Positions 35,821 to 44,185 of a stretch of 56,768 bases of DNA are shown piece by piece. Location of the stretch: assembly GCA_009026175.1 (NCBI GenBank), contig WBTZ01000011.1, forward strand, positions 1-56,768. Direction: 5' to 3'. Made by a program: the position numbers and the translations under genes. Each line of letters starts with the position of its first letter. Position 1 is the stretch's first letter. The DNA comes from Zoogloea sp. (GTDB lineage Bacteria; Pseudomonadota; Gammaproteobacteria; Burkholderiales; Rhodocyclaceae). Below the pieces are notes generated by a model that was given only the letters and a program-made list of their open reading frames with translations, made no database searches and was not told the origin of the DNA.

Positions 35821-36264
35821 GTGGAAGCAGCCATTGTGATGCAAGCGAAAAGCCTCTATCTGGCGTCGCCGGCGGAGCGCGTGAGGCTCATCCGCAAGCG
35901 AATCCCTGCGTCCCACCTCAAGGAACTCGCAGACAGTATGCATATTTTGCAGGGACGCTTACTGAGCATACTCAACCTGCCTAGTGCATCAGTCCGACGC
36001 AAGAGCCGTCAAGGCGCAATGCTCACTACCGAGCAAGCTGAGCGTGTAGTCGGTCTGGAGTGCCTGATCGGCCAGGTCGCGGTTATGGTGGAGGAATCAG
36101 GCGACACGATCGGTTTCGATGCAGCCCAATGGGTGGGAGAGTGGCTTACTCAGCCTGTCCCCGCCCTTGGGGGAGCGACTCCCGCTGATTTCGTGGAGAC
36201 GATGACTGGACAAAAGCTGCTCTCCGGGTTCCTCGCGCGGTCGCGGGCAGGGGTGTTTGCGTGA
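35821..36264 (+). CDS. Xre/MbcA/ParS-family antitoxin without its toxin
   Basis: 147 residues. The C-terminal part has the DUF2384 pattern (AAQWVGEWLTQPVPALGG, TPADFVETMTGQKLL, then RSRAGVFA) of antitoxins that pair with RES-domain toxins. The GTG start follows GGAG; an in-frame ATG at 35839 is possible. The toxin gene normally starts right after the antitoxin; here an IS5-type remnant begins 26 bases downstream instead, so the module is an orphan. Confidence 0.75.
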   Translation: MEAAIVMQAKSLYLASPAERVRLIRKRIPASHLKELADSMHILQGRLLSILNLPSASVRRKSRQGAMLTTEQAERVVGLECLIGQVAVMVEESGDTIGFDAAQWVGEWLTQPVPALGGATPADFVETMTGQKLLSGFLARSRAGVFA

Positions 36265-36289
36265 CGCAGACATATCCATGCACATACTA

Positions 36290-36604
36290 GGGTCTGTTGA
36301 CAATCCCCCCCGAGAAATGATGCTCTCCTGACCAGCCCAGAAAGTCGTTTACGTTCAGCCGGTTGCGCAGGGGGCTGTTCACCCGGCGCCACTTGTGGTC
36401 CTATTCTGACTTTTGGGCAGACTCAGGATGGTGCGTGTGTGCTTGCGTGACGATCAATATGAGCGGATTGCAGGATGGCTGCCGGGCAAGGCGAGCGATC
36501 CGGGGCATACCGCAGCGGACAACCGGCTTTTCGTCGAGGCCGTCTTGTGGGTCGCCCGTACGGGTACGCAAAGTGAACTCCGGGGTATCCGACCTTACTC
36601 ATAG
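36290..36604 (+). mobile_element. Truncated IS5-type insertion sequence remnant
   Basis: GGGTCTGTTGACAATC at 36290 looks like the terminal inverted repeat of the IS5/IS1031 group. A transposase start at 36428 ([20 protein letters not shown]) continues to about VLWVARTG and then runs into unrelated sequence and a stop at 36604. Only the first 45 or so residues of the transposase remain; the catalytic part and right end are missing. Confidence 0.7.
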
Positions 36605-36687
36605 GTGAGCATCTACGACGTGAGCCGATACTGCTTCCAGGGGCAGTAACCCGTGAATATGCATGCCTCACAGAAATCCCCCCCTCT

Positions 36688-38904
36688 TTAGGTTCGCAGC
36701 GGCAGCGACACTTGAGGCTCAAGTGCCTGCAAGACCGCATGGGCCTTCAAGATATCTTGATGCAGTTCAGGATGTTTCGGTGCAGACACTGTGACAACAA
36801 GCGCGTAGCGGATAGAGGGAGCCCCCGACGCTGCACCACCCGCTTCACGAGCGTTGTAATGCACATCAAAGACGGGCTCCAGAAGGCTACTACCCAAGCA
36901 GCCATTTTCCGCGTGGAGAACAGTCTCCCACTTCCCGAGATCCGAACGTAACTCCTCCTCCGTCCTGAACACAGCTTTAGGAAAGAATGTCTTCGACGCG
37001 GCGTTTTTCTTGCCGGCTGCCTGCTTTGTACGGTTCGGCCTAAAAGTGATTCCCAGCCCAGCCTTGGTGTAAGCGCCGGCGTCCTGAGGGTCAACCGGGC
37101 TCGCGTAGCAAAAGGTTGCCCGAATGCGGACCTTTCCTTCTAGCTGAAACTCAGGCAGCGGAATGGGGGCACGGAGGAACTTCCCAGCCCTCAGCTCCCC
37201 CTGATAAATGATCCGAGCCTCACCCTCTCCGCAAGTAATGAGTCGATTCATGTCGGACGGAACACGCCCCCATCCAACCTGCCGCACATCGTGATCGTCC
37301 GCACTATCGCAACCATGTACGAGAAGGGCCTTGATCGTCAGAGGATGGACGGGATCACCCAGGATGGCTCGGATGCCCACGGCGGACCGCAATGCCAGTG
37401 GCGCTGCAAAGCTCGTTCCGAGTGTCGCCGCCACGTTCGGTTTCAGTCCGGGTGCTGCGACATGGAAATACTCTTTCGGGGCTCCGCCGAAAGCAACGAC
37501 ATCAGGCTTGCGTCGTCCCGGACTCCGGCCTGGCCCTATCGCGCTGTATGCGGCCTTCTTCCATTCGGCGCCCGAACGATCCGCCGCGCCAACCGACAAG
37601 GCATTGACGCTATCTGCGGGCACCTGAATCCGATTGAACCCCAAGGCCTCATCGCGCTCCCCGTTGTTGCCGACCGCCACCGTCATCAAGGTTTCCCCGT
37701 CACTCAAGATGCTGTCGATGACAGCAGTCCACGCATGGACATCTTGATCCTCGACGGGCAGATCCGGCCCCAGGCTCAGGTTCACAAACTGATACTGACG
37801 GGACAGCAGAACCGTTTCCACATGTCCAAGTGTTCGATACAACTCGTAGGGGTCCTCACCTTCCACTTTGGCATCGAGCACTCGGTGGTGGTCAACGGGG
37901 GCATATGGACGCGCCGCAACCTCTTCGGGTTCAATTGGACCGAAAAGGAGTGCTGAGGTGACACCGAGACCGTGCTCCAAGTATGAGGGCACATCCAGTG
38001 CATGCTCGTCAGCAAGAAAATAGCGACGAACATATCGACCGAGAACGTGCTCAACGGGCAATCCTCCGTCCAACACGGCAACCTTGGGTTCCCGTGAAAG
38101 CGGCTCGGCGCTTGGCAGAGAAAACGGTACTGAGAGCGGCTGGCTCCTTGTGACGGGGCGCGCGGCTCGCAGGTGCGGCATCGGTCGAATCACCCGAGCC
38201 AGTGTAAATTGAGCCAAGCGTTCAAGCGCTGTCGCGTCGCCCTCCACGGCAATAAACAGCAGCCTACCAGCCTCGAACCCAAACTCCCCGTTGACGAGAA
38301 ATCCACAGTCCTTGGCGTAGTCAGCAAAGAGTGACCGGACGTAGCCCGCGTCACCGTCCGGCGGCAGGTGAAGGCCGACCTCGAAGACGTGCCCAAGTTC
38401 TGTGCCCTCAAGCTGAAGCCGGTCGGCGGCAGTCATTGCGGCAAAGCTTTCGAGCTGGGCGAACTGCTCCCCAACCGGCATCTGCTCATTCAGGCTACGG
38501 GCGAAGGCCGGGAACTTCTTGAGGGCAGAGCGCGTTCCCGCAACGAATATCTCTGTGGTGTCGGCCTCGGCTGGTGCCTTCTTTAGCACCTGCCGTCGTG
38601 GTTTGATGCGGCGAGTCCGCGACCCCACTGACGTGAGCCCCACCTGATCGAAGAGCTGCTTGGGGAAAAACGACTTCGCTAAATAGGCGGGATGCAAGAC
38701 CAGCCGCGCGACGGCTAGATCATCAACGCACGCCTTGCCCGGAAGCTCTTGAAACAGCACATTGGCAGCTTCGATCTGAGGGACGATGACCTGCTTCGCC
38801 TCACCAAGCGTGTAAGGGTGGGCCTTGTTGCTTGGGGCTTTCTTGGGTGCCTCAATGGGGTACGTCAGCAACTCTGCCCGGCCAATCAGGTATCGCGTGG
38901 TCAT
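36688..38904 (-). CDS. Subtilisin-like serine protease (S8 family) paired with an AAA+ ATPase
   Basis: 738 residues, no signal peptide, so cytoplasmic. An N-terminal region of about 270 residues without a known domain precedes the S8 domain: D279 (VAVLDGG), H311 (EHGLGVTS), oxyanion Asn 413 (VGNNGE) and S498 (GTSFAAP). A beta-rich C-terminal region follows. The ATG at 38904 directly abuts the stop of the AAA+ gene (TAA-ATG), so translation is coupled. Subtilase/AAA+ pairs recur in bacterial genomes; a defence or toxin role is my inference. Confidence 0.85.
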   Translation of the reverse strand: MTTRYLIGRAELLTYPIEAPKKAPSNKAHPYTLGEAKQVIVPQIEAANVLFQELPGKACVDDLAVARLVLHPAYLAKSFFPKQLFDQVGLTSVGSRTRRIKPRRQVLKKAPAEADTTEIFVAGTRSALKKFPAFARSLNEQMPVGEQFAQLESFAAMTAADRLQLEGTELGHVFEVGLHLPPDGDAGYVRSLFADYAKDCGFLVNGEFGFEAGRLLFIAVEGDATALERLAQFTLARVIRPMPHLRAARPVTRSQPLSVPFSLPSAEPLSREPKVAVLDGGLPVEHVLGRYVRRYFLADEHALDVPSYLEHGLGVTSALLFGPIEPEEVAARPYAPVDHHRVLDAKVEGEDPYELYRTLGHVETVLLSRQYQFVNLSLGPDLPVEDQDVHAWTAVIDSILSDGETLMTVAVGNNGERDEALGFNRIQVPADSVNALSVGAADRSGAEWKKAAYSAIGPGRSPGRRKPDVVAFGGAPKEYFHVAAPGLKPNVAATLGTSFAAPLALRSAVGIRAILGDPVHPLTIKALLVHGCDSADDHDVRQVGWGRVPSDMNRLITCGEGEARIIYQGELRAGKFLRAPIPLPEFQLEGKVRIRATFCYASPVDPQDAGAYTKAGLGITFRPNRTKQAAGKKNAASKTFFPKAVFRTEEELRSDLGKWETVLHAENGCLGSSLLEPVFDVHYNAREAGGAASGAPSIRYALVVTVSAPKHPELHQDILKAHAVLQALEPQVSLPLRT

Positions 38905-40086
38905 TTACTTGAGCCCCCTTCCTTTACGAGGCGACGGCCCCGCATGCTTGCGAATCGTATCGCGGGCAACACCCGTCATCTGGCTTATCTGAACATGGGT
39001 ATGCTGTCCAGCTTTGGCGAGTTCAATGGCCAAATGCAACCGTTCAGCCTTACTGAGCATTTCCTGGTTTTGCCCCAGCACTGACGAGATCAACCTCTCG
39101 ACGGGGGCGACTTCCAGCGTATAGCCACGCCGAAGCGCATTGATGCTTCGCTCCACATCGGAGAGCGATTGCCCCTGGAAGCCTGCAGCCAGCACATCGA
39201 TCCAGGGCTGGAAGAGCCCCCGGTCTTCGCCCAGAAAACGCTCGATCGCGACGGCGATTGATTTCGCATCTGGTGCATCGAATTTCACGACCAAGTCAAA
39301 ACGACGCCACAGCGCGGGATCCACCAATTCCGGGTGGTTGGTGGCAGCAAGCAGCAGGCCGCTGTCCGGCCACTGATCAACCTCCTGAAGCATGACGGTA
39401 ACCAAACGCTTGAGCTCACCGATATCCGATTCGTCACTCCGACGCTTCGCGATGGCATCAATTTCGTCGAGCAAAAGGACCGCCGCATGCTTCTTGGCAT
39501 GATCAAGCGCCATGCGCAGATTGTTTCCGGTCTTTCCCAGAAGGCTGCTCATCACCGCCGTCAGATCAAGGACCCACAGCGGCTTTCCGAGCGACTGCGC
39601 AATCCAGCGGGCAGACAGGGTTTTCCCCACGCCAGGCGGACCGACCAGGATGGCCGATCGAGTGGGGCTAATACCCCGTGCAGCCAAGCGCTCTGACTCC
39701 TGACGTTCATGGATGATCGCTCTGATCGCATCGCCTACCCCTACGGGAAGAATGGGTGCTGCCAATCCCTCTCGGTCATCGAATACACGAATCAGCGGCA
39801 GACGGGAATCTCCGTCAACAGGCAGCAGGATCTCCCGGTCATCGCTCACCGACACTCCGCGTCGAAGCACAGAACTCCCAGCCGATCGGGTTTGTGTTGT
39901 CTTTAGTGACTGATCCAGGCGTGAAGCCAACTCAGGGCGACCTTGCCGGTACTTACGAACCAATTTCGCCAACAGCAGTCGTGTGTCTTCACAAGAGTCC
40001 GCGGCAGCGAGTCTTGCCAAATTGGCGAGATCATCTTCCAGATCCTTGCATTCGCCCACCCCTTCAGATTTATTCACAAGAATCAC
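38905..40086 (-). CDS. AAA+ ATPase, partner of the subtilisin-like protease
   Basis: 393 residues. A helical N-terminal part (1-110), a classical AAA+ core with Walker A GPPGVGKT (149-156), Walker B LLLDEID (204-210), sensor ATNH and arginine finger WRRFD, and a C-terminal helix-turn-helix-like end (HVQISQMTGVARDTIRKHAG). It resembles the FtsH/Cdc48-type AAA+ modules. It is the first gene of the pair. The start is a GTG without clear ribosome site; a GTG nine bases further in is an alternative. Confidence 0.82.
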   Translation of the reverse strand: MILVNKSEGVGECKDLEDDLANLARLAAADSCEDTRLLLAKLVRKYRQGRPELASRLDQSLKTTQTRSAGSSVLRRGVSVSDDREILLPVDGDSRLPLIRVFDDREGLAAPILPVGVGDAIRAIIHERQESERLAARGISPTRSAILVGPPGVGKTLSARWIAQSLGKPLWVLDLTAVMSSLLGKTGNNLRMALDHAKKHAAVLLLDEIDAIAKRRSDESDIGELKRLVTVMLQEVDQWPDSGLLLAATNHPELVDPALWRRFDLVVKFDAPDAKSIAVAIERFLGEDRGLFQPWIDVLAAGFQGQSLSDVERSINALRRGYTLEVAPVERLISSVLGQNQEMLSKAERLHLAIELAKAGQHTHVQISQMTGVARDTIRKHAGPSPRKGRGLK

Positions 40087-40241
40087 CAGAATTATGAAAA
40101 ATTATTATGGCGAATTTTATGACCAAAACTAAAAATCGTCAATAAGTCATGCAGGGATACATGCAGCGAAAAGTGCAGTGTAGCCATCCCTATCCTTCCT
40201 TCCTGTGCCGCGACATTGCCCATCAAAATTTACTTGTAACC

Positions 40242-40257
40242 ACATCAACGAAGATGT
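40242..40257. promoter_or_regulatory. Short inverted repeat upstream of chrB, possible operator
   Basis: ACATC-AACGAA-GATGT, 12 bases before the chrB ATG, overlapping a weak -35-like TTGTAA. ChrB proteins bind their own promoter and release it with chromate, so this is a plausible site, but the arms are only five bases. Confidence 0.3.
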
Positions 40258-40269
40258 AGCGTAGACGAC

Positions 40270-41211
40270 ATGACTCAATGGCTCTCGCTTATCACCAGTC
40301 TTCCCACCGAGAACGCCACGGCCCGGATGCGGGCCTGGCGGGCGCTCAAGGCATCAGGGGCCGCCGTCCTGCGTGACGGCGTGTATCTGATGCCTGAACG
40401 GGAATCCTGCCGCAATACGCTCGATTCCGTGGCCACCGACATCCTGGGTGCCGGCGGCACGGTTTTTGTCCTGCGTGTCGAAGAGCCGGATGGCGCTGCC
40501 TTCGTCAGCCTGTTTGACCGCCGTGAGGACTATGCGGTGTTGCTCGCCGACATCAGCAAGGCGCATGCAGGACTTGCTGCCGAGACCGCGGCCGACACCC
40601 TCAAGCAGGCACGCAAGCTACGCAAGACCTTCGCGGGCCTCGCTGAAATTGATTTCTTCCCCGGCGAGGCCCGGCGCCAGGCCGAGGCGGCTTTGCAGGA
40701 TCTGGAGCAGCAGGCAGGCTGGGCCTTGTCTCCAGATGAACCTCATGCCGTCGCCGGCACGATTCCCCAACTGCCGCTTGGCCTGTACCTCGGCCGGACG
40801 TGGGCTACCCGTTGTCGTCCATGGGTGGACCGCCTCGCCAGCGCATGGCTGATCCGCCGCTTCATCGATCCGGATGCGCACCTGCTGTGGCTGGCGTCGC
40901 CTGCCGATTGCCCGCCCGATGCCCTGGGTTTCGATTTCGACGGTGCGACTTTCAGTCACGTCGGCGTTCGGGTCACCTTTGAAGTCCTGCTGGCGAGCTT
41001 CGGCCTCGAAACCCCCGCGCTGCAAAGGCTTGGGGCGCTGGTGCATTTCCTGGATGTGGGGGGCGTGCAGCCCCCCGAATCGGTGGGTATCGAGAGCGCC
41101 CTGGCAGGCCTGCGGGACACCATTGGCGATGACGATCAACTCCTGAACTTCGCCAGCACGGTCTTTGATGGCCTGCTGGCCTCCTTCGAGAAAGCGACTC
41201 CCGCAAAATGA
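40270..41211 (+). CDS. chrB: Chromate-responsive regulator ChrB
   Basis: 313 residues. N-terminal part (about 1-150: WLSLITSLPTENATARMRAW, then LRDGVYLMPE) and the C-terminal ChrB domain (about 170-300; TRCRPWVDRLASAWLIRRFID). ChrB senses chromate and controls the chr operon. It is followed with a 4-base ATGA overlap by chrA. No ribosome site is obvious before the ATG. Confidence 0.9.
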   Translation: MTQWLSLITSLPTENATARMRAWRALKASGAAVLRDGVYLMPERESCRNTLDSVATDILGAGGTVFVLRVEEPDGAAFVSLFDRREDYAVLLADISKAHAGLAAETAADTLKQARKLRKTFAGLAEIDFFPGEARRQAEAALQDLEQQAGWALSPDEPHAVAGTIPQLPLGLYLGRTWATRCRPWVDRLASAWLIRRFIDPDAHLLWLASPADCPPDALGFDFDGATFSHVGVRVTFEVLLASFGLETPALQRLGALVHFLDVGGVQPPESVGIESALAGLRDTIGDDDQLLNFASTVFDGLLASFEKATPAK

Positions 41212-42569
41212 ACCACGCCACCACCATTCCTGAAGTGAGTCCTGACGCGCCACCCGCGCCGGTCAGCTTCTGGGAAGCCTTCGTTTTCTGGCTGAAGCTC
41301 GGCTTCATCAGCTTCGGCGGACCGGCCGGGCAGATTTCGATCATGCACCAGGAACTGGTGGAAAACCGCCGCTGGATTTCCGAGCGCCGCTTCCTGCACG
41401 CCCTCAATTACTGCATGGTGCTGCCTGGCCCCGAGGCCCAGCAACTCGCCACCTACATCGGCTGGCTGATGCACCGAAGCTGGGGCGGCATCGTCGCCGG
41501 GGTGCTGTTCGTGCTGCCCTCGTTATTCATCCTGATTGCCCTGTCGTGGGTCTACATCGCCTTCGGCGAGATGCCTCTGGTGGCCGGGTTGTTCTACGGC
41601 ATCAAGCCGGCAGTCACCGCCATCGTTGTGCAGGCTGCCCACCGCATTGGTGGTCGGGCACTCAAGAACAAGGCCCTGTGGGCGATTGCCGCCGCGTCCT
41701 TTGTGGCGATCTTTGCGCTGGATGTGCCGTTCCCGGCCATCGTCGCGGTCGCCGCGCTCATCGGCTACGTGGGCGGACGGGTTGCCCCCGACAAGTTCAA
41801 GGCCGGTGGCGGGCATGGCAAGGCCGACAAGTCCTTCGGCCGGGCGCTGATCGACGATGACACGCCGACGCCGGAACATGCCCGCTTCCGCTGGACCGGG
41901 CTGCTCCGGGTAGCTGTGATCGGCGCCCTGTTGTGGGCGATTCCAATGGGCCTGCTCACTGCCCGCTACGGCTGGGACCACACCCTGACGCAGATGGGCT
42001 GGTTCTTCACCAAGGCCGCGCTGCTGACCTTCGGCGGCGCCTACGCGGTGCTGCCTTATGTGTATCAGGGGGCTGTCGGACATTACGGCTGGCTCACACC
42101 CACCCAGATGATCGACGGGCTGGCCCTGGGTGAAACGACGCCCGGGCCGCTGATCATGGTGGTGGCCTTCGTCGGCTTCATCGGCGGCTACGTGAAGGCG
42201 GTTTTTGGTCCGGACAGCCTGTTTCTCGCCGGTGCCGTGGCGGCCAGCTTGGTGACCTGGCTCACCTTCCTGCCATCCTTCATCTTCATTCTGGCCGGCG
42301 GGCCGCTGATCGAGACGACCCACAACGATCTCAAGTTCACCGCACCCCTCACCGCCATCACCGCTGCCGTAGTGGGCGTGATCCTCAACCTGGCGCTGTT
42401 CTTCGGCTATCACGTGCTGTGGCCGAAGGGTTTTGCCGGCAGTTTCGACTGGATTTCCGCGCTGATCGCCCTGGCGGCAGCCATTGCCCTGTTCCGTTAC
42501 AAGCGCAGCGTGATCCAGGTCATCGCCGCATGCGCCGTGCTCGGCCTGCTCATCAAGACCCTGCTTTGA
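41208..42569 (+). CDS. chrA: Chromate efflux transporter ChrA
   Basis: 453 residues of the long-chain ChrA family, with two homologous halves. The first carries GFISFGGPAGQISIMHQELV and LPGPEAQQLATYIGW; the second TFGGAYAVLPYVYQ and LALGETTPGPLIMV. Ten or more membrane segments are expected. It exports chromate from the cytoplasm. Translationally coupled to chrB. Confidence 0.94.
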   Translation: MNHATTIPEVSPDAPPAPVSFWEAFVFWLKLGFISFGGPAGQISIMHQELVENRRWISERRFLHALNYCMVLPGPEAQQLATYIGWLMHRSWGGIVAGVLFVLPSLFILIALSWVYIAFGEMPLVAGLFYGIKPAVTAIVVQAAHRIGGRALKNKALWAIAAASFVAIFALDVPFPAIVAVAALIGYVGGRVAPDKFKAGGGHGKADKSFGRALIDDDTPTPEHARFRWTGLLRVAVIGALLWAIPMGLLTARYGWDHTLTQMGWFFTKAALLTFGGAYAVLPYVYQGAVGHYGWLTPTQMIDGLALGETTPGPLIMVVAFVGFIGGYVKAVFGPDSLFLAGAVAASLVTWLTFLPSFIFILAGGPLIETTHNDLKFTAPLTAITAAVVGVILNLALFFGYHVLWPKGFAGSFDWISALIALAAAIALFRYKRSVIQVIAACAVLGLLIKTLL

Positions 42570-42591
42570 AACCCATCGCCCGGAGAACCCC

Positions 42592-43329
42592 ATGACCGAA
42601 GCCTTCGACCCTAAACGCCGTGCTGTTTTACATGCTGCAGCCGCGACGGCAGCGGCCCTCGGCACCTCCCATGCCGCCAATGCCCAAGCGGAGAAAGCTG
42701 CCATGTCCATCCTGCCCGCCTTCGAGAGCCAGACGGCGCTCAAGCCCCTGGCCTTCGACCCTGCAAAGCTGAATGGCCTGTCAGAGCGCTTGATCCGCTC
42801 CCACTGGGAAAACAATTACGGCGGCTCGGTCAAGGCGCTGGGTGTTGTCAAAAAGCACCTCGCCGAAGCCCTCGCCAACAAGGACACGCCGCCCTTCATC
42901 TACAACGAGCTGAAGCGCGAGCACCTGCTGCGCACGGGCTCGGTCGTCTTCCACGAGTATTACTTCGACAACCTGGGGGGCGACGGCAAGGCGGGGGCGA
43001 GTGAACGCAAGATCATCGCCGACGCCTTTGGCAGCTTCGACACCTGGGAAACCGAGTTCCGGCGCATCGGTGCGGGCCTCGGCGGCGGTTCCGGTTGGGT
43101 GGTGCTCGGCTACAACATCCATACCCACCAACTGGAGAACTACTGGCTGGCCGATCACGCCCATGGTCCGGCAGCGACCCTTCCGCTGCTGGTGATGGAC
43201 ATGTACGAGCACGCCTACCAGATGGACTACGGTGCGGCCGCGGCCAGGTACATCGACGCATTCTTCAAGAACATCCAGTGGGATGCCGTGGCGGCACGGA
43301 TAGACGCCGCATCAAAGACAAGAGTTTGA
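42592..43329 (+). CDS. chrC: Superoxide dismutase (Fe/Mn type) with a Tat-like leader, chromate operon
   Basis: 245 residues. The N-terminus KRRAVLHAAAATAAALG looks like a twin-arginine leader, with a likely cleavage after ANA. The dismutase domain has the metal ligands H (IRSHWENNYGG), H (VVFHEYYFDNL), D (LLVMDMYEHAYQ) and H in the same segment. In the chrBACF operon of TnOtChr, chrC encodes a superoxide dismutase, consistent with defence against radicals formed when chromate is reduced. Export to the periplasm is inferred from the leader. Metal preference not assigned. Confidence 0.88.
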   Translation: MTEAFDPKRRAVLHAAAATAAALGTSHAANAQAEKAAMSILPAFESQTALKPLAFDPAKLNGLSERLIRSHWENNYGGSVKALGVVKKHLAEALANKDTPPFIYNELKREHLLRTGSVVFHEYYFDNLGGDGKAGASERKIIADAFGSFDTWETEFRRIGAGLGGGSGWVVLGYNIHTHQLENYWLADHAHGPAATLPLLVMDMYEHAYQMDYGAAAARYIDAFFKNIQWDAVAARIDAASKTRV

Positions 43330-43733
43330 AGGGTTCTGCGGGTCGTTTCCGCGCGACCTGGCTGCTCCTGCTCGGCATCGCTTGGGCCGGCGGAGCGGAT
43401 GCTGCGGGGCTGGAAAAATCCTGGCGCCCGGTCCGTGGAAGTGAATTGCGGGCGCTCTTCGCCGATCAGAACCTGGGCGATGAGGTGCATTTTGCCAATC
43501 AGTTTCACCGGGATGGACGACTGACCGGTACGGACATGGGCAAGCCGGCCCGCGGCAACTGGAAAGTGACTGGTCAGAACTTGTGCTGGACCTGGAGCCG
43601 GCCGGCGAGTCCCGAAGAATGCTACGAGATCCGACAACGCGGCCGTGAGGTGCGACTGTTCAGGGACGGTTACGAGGCGTTGTCAGGCTCCCTTACACCC
43701 CTGGCCATCCAACCGAAGGAAGTGAAACCATGA
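43326..43733 (+). CDS. Small exported hypothetical protein in the chromate operon
   Basis: 135 residues starting at a TTG (43326) that overlaps the dismutase stop (TTGA). The start is supported by a clear signal peptide immediately after it (RFRATWLLLLGIAWAGGADAA). The mature part is about 110 residues with two cysteines (LCWTWS, EECYEI) and a beta-strand-rich pattern (GRLTGTDMGKPARGNWKVTG). Families of this type are secreted and of unknown function. Confidence 0.7.
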   Translation: MKGSAGRFRATWLLLLGIAWAGGADAAGLEKSWRPVRGSELRALFADQNLGDEVHFANQFHRDGRLTGTDMGKPARGNWKVTGQNLCWTWSRPASPEECYEIRQRGREVRLFRDGYEALSGSLTPLAIQPKEVKP

Positions 43734-44185
43734 AATGGATTACCCGTGAACGCCCCAAGATCGACCGGATCGCCTGTCCGTGGCTGGTGGCGCGCTTCGT
43801 CGATGAAGCTCCGGAATTCCTCTACGTGCCGGCCGGTGACGTGACACGGATTGCGGCGGAGACCGGGGCGATCCCCTACGACGTGCCCGGTGTCGAACTT
43901 GGTCATCATGGGGATCGGTGCAGCTTCGATGCCTTCATCGCCAAGTATGCGATCGCGGACGTAGCCCTCGACAAACTCGCACTCATAGTGCGCGCTGCCG
44001 ACTGCGGTCAGCCCGAACTGGCCGGGGAGGCGGCCGGCCTCCTGGCCATCTCGAAGGGCTTGTCCCTCAATTTTGCCGACGACCACGAAATGCTTGGGCA
44101 CGGGATGGTGGTTTACGATGCGCTCTACGCTTGGTGTGCGGATACGCCGCTCAAGAAGGTCGCTCGTTTCCTGGGCCTAAAGTGA
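43730..44185 (+). CDS. Stand-alone ChrB C-terminal domain protein
   Basis: 151 residues equal to the C-terminal half of ChrB: ERPKIDRIACPWLVARFVDE, then VPGVELGHHGDRCSFDAFI and HEMLGHGMVVYDALYAW. Conserved Cys and His residues could bind metal or chromate. It starts with an ATGA overlap. Its presence along with full-length ChrB suggests a second sensor or an enzyme of chromate handling. Confidence 0.82.
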   Translation: MKWITRERPKIDRIACPWLVARFVDEAPEFLYVPAGDVTRIAAETGAIPYDVPGVELGHHGDRCSFDAFIAKYAIADVALDKLALIVRAADCGQPELAGEAAGLLAISKGLSLNFADDHEMLGHGMVVYDALYAWCADTPLKKVARFLGLK

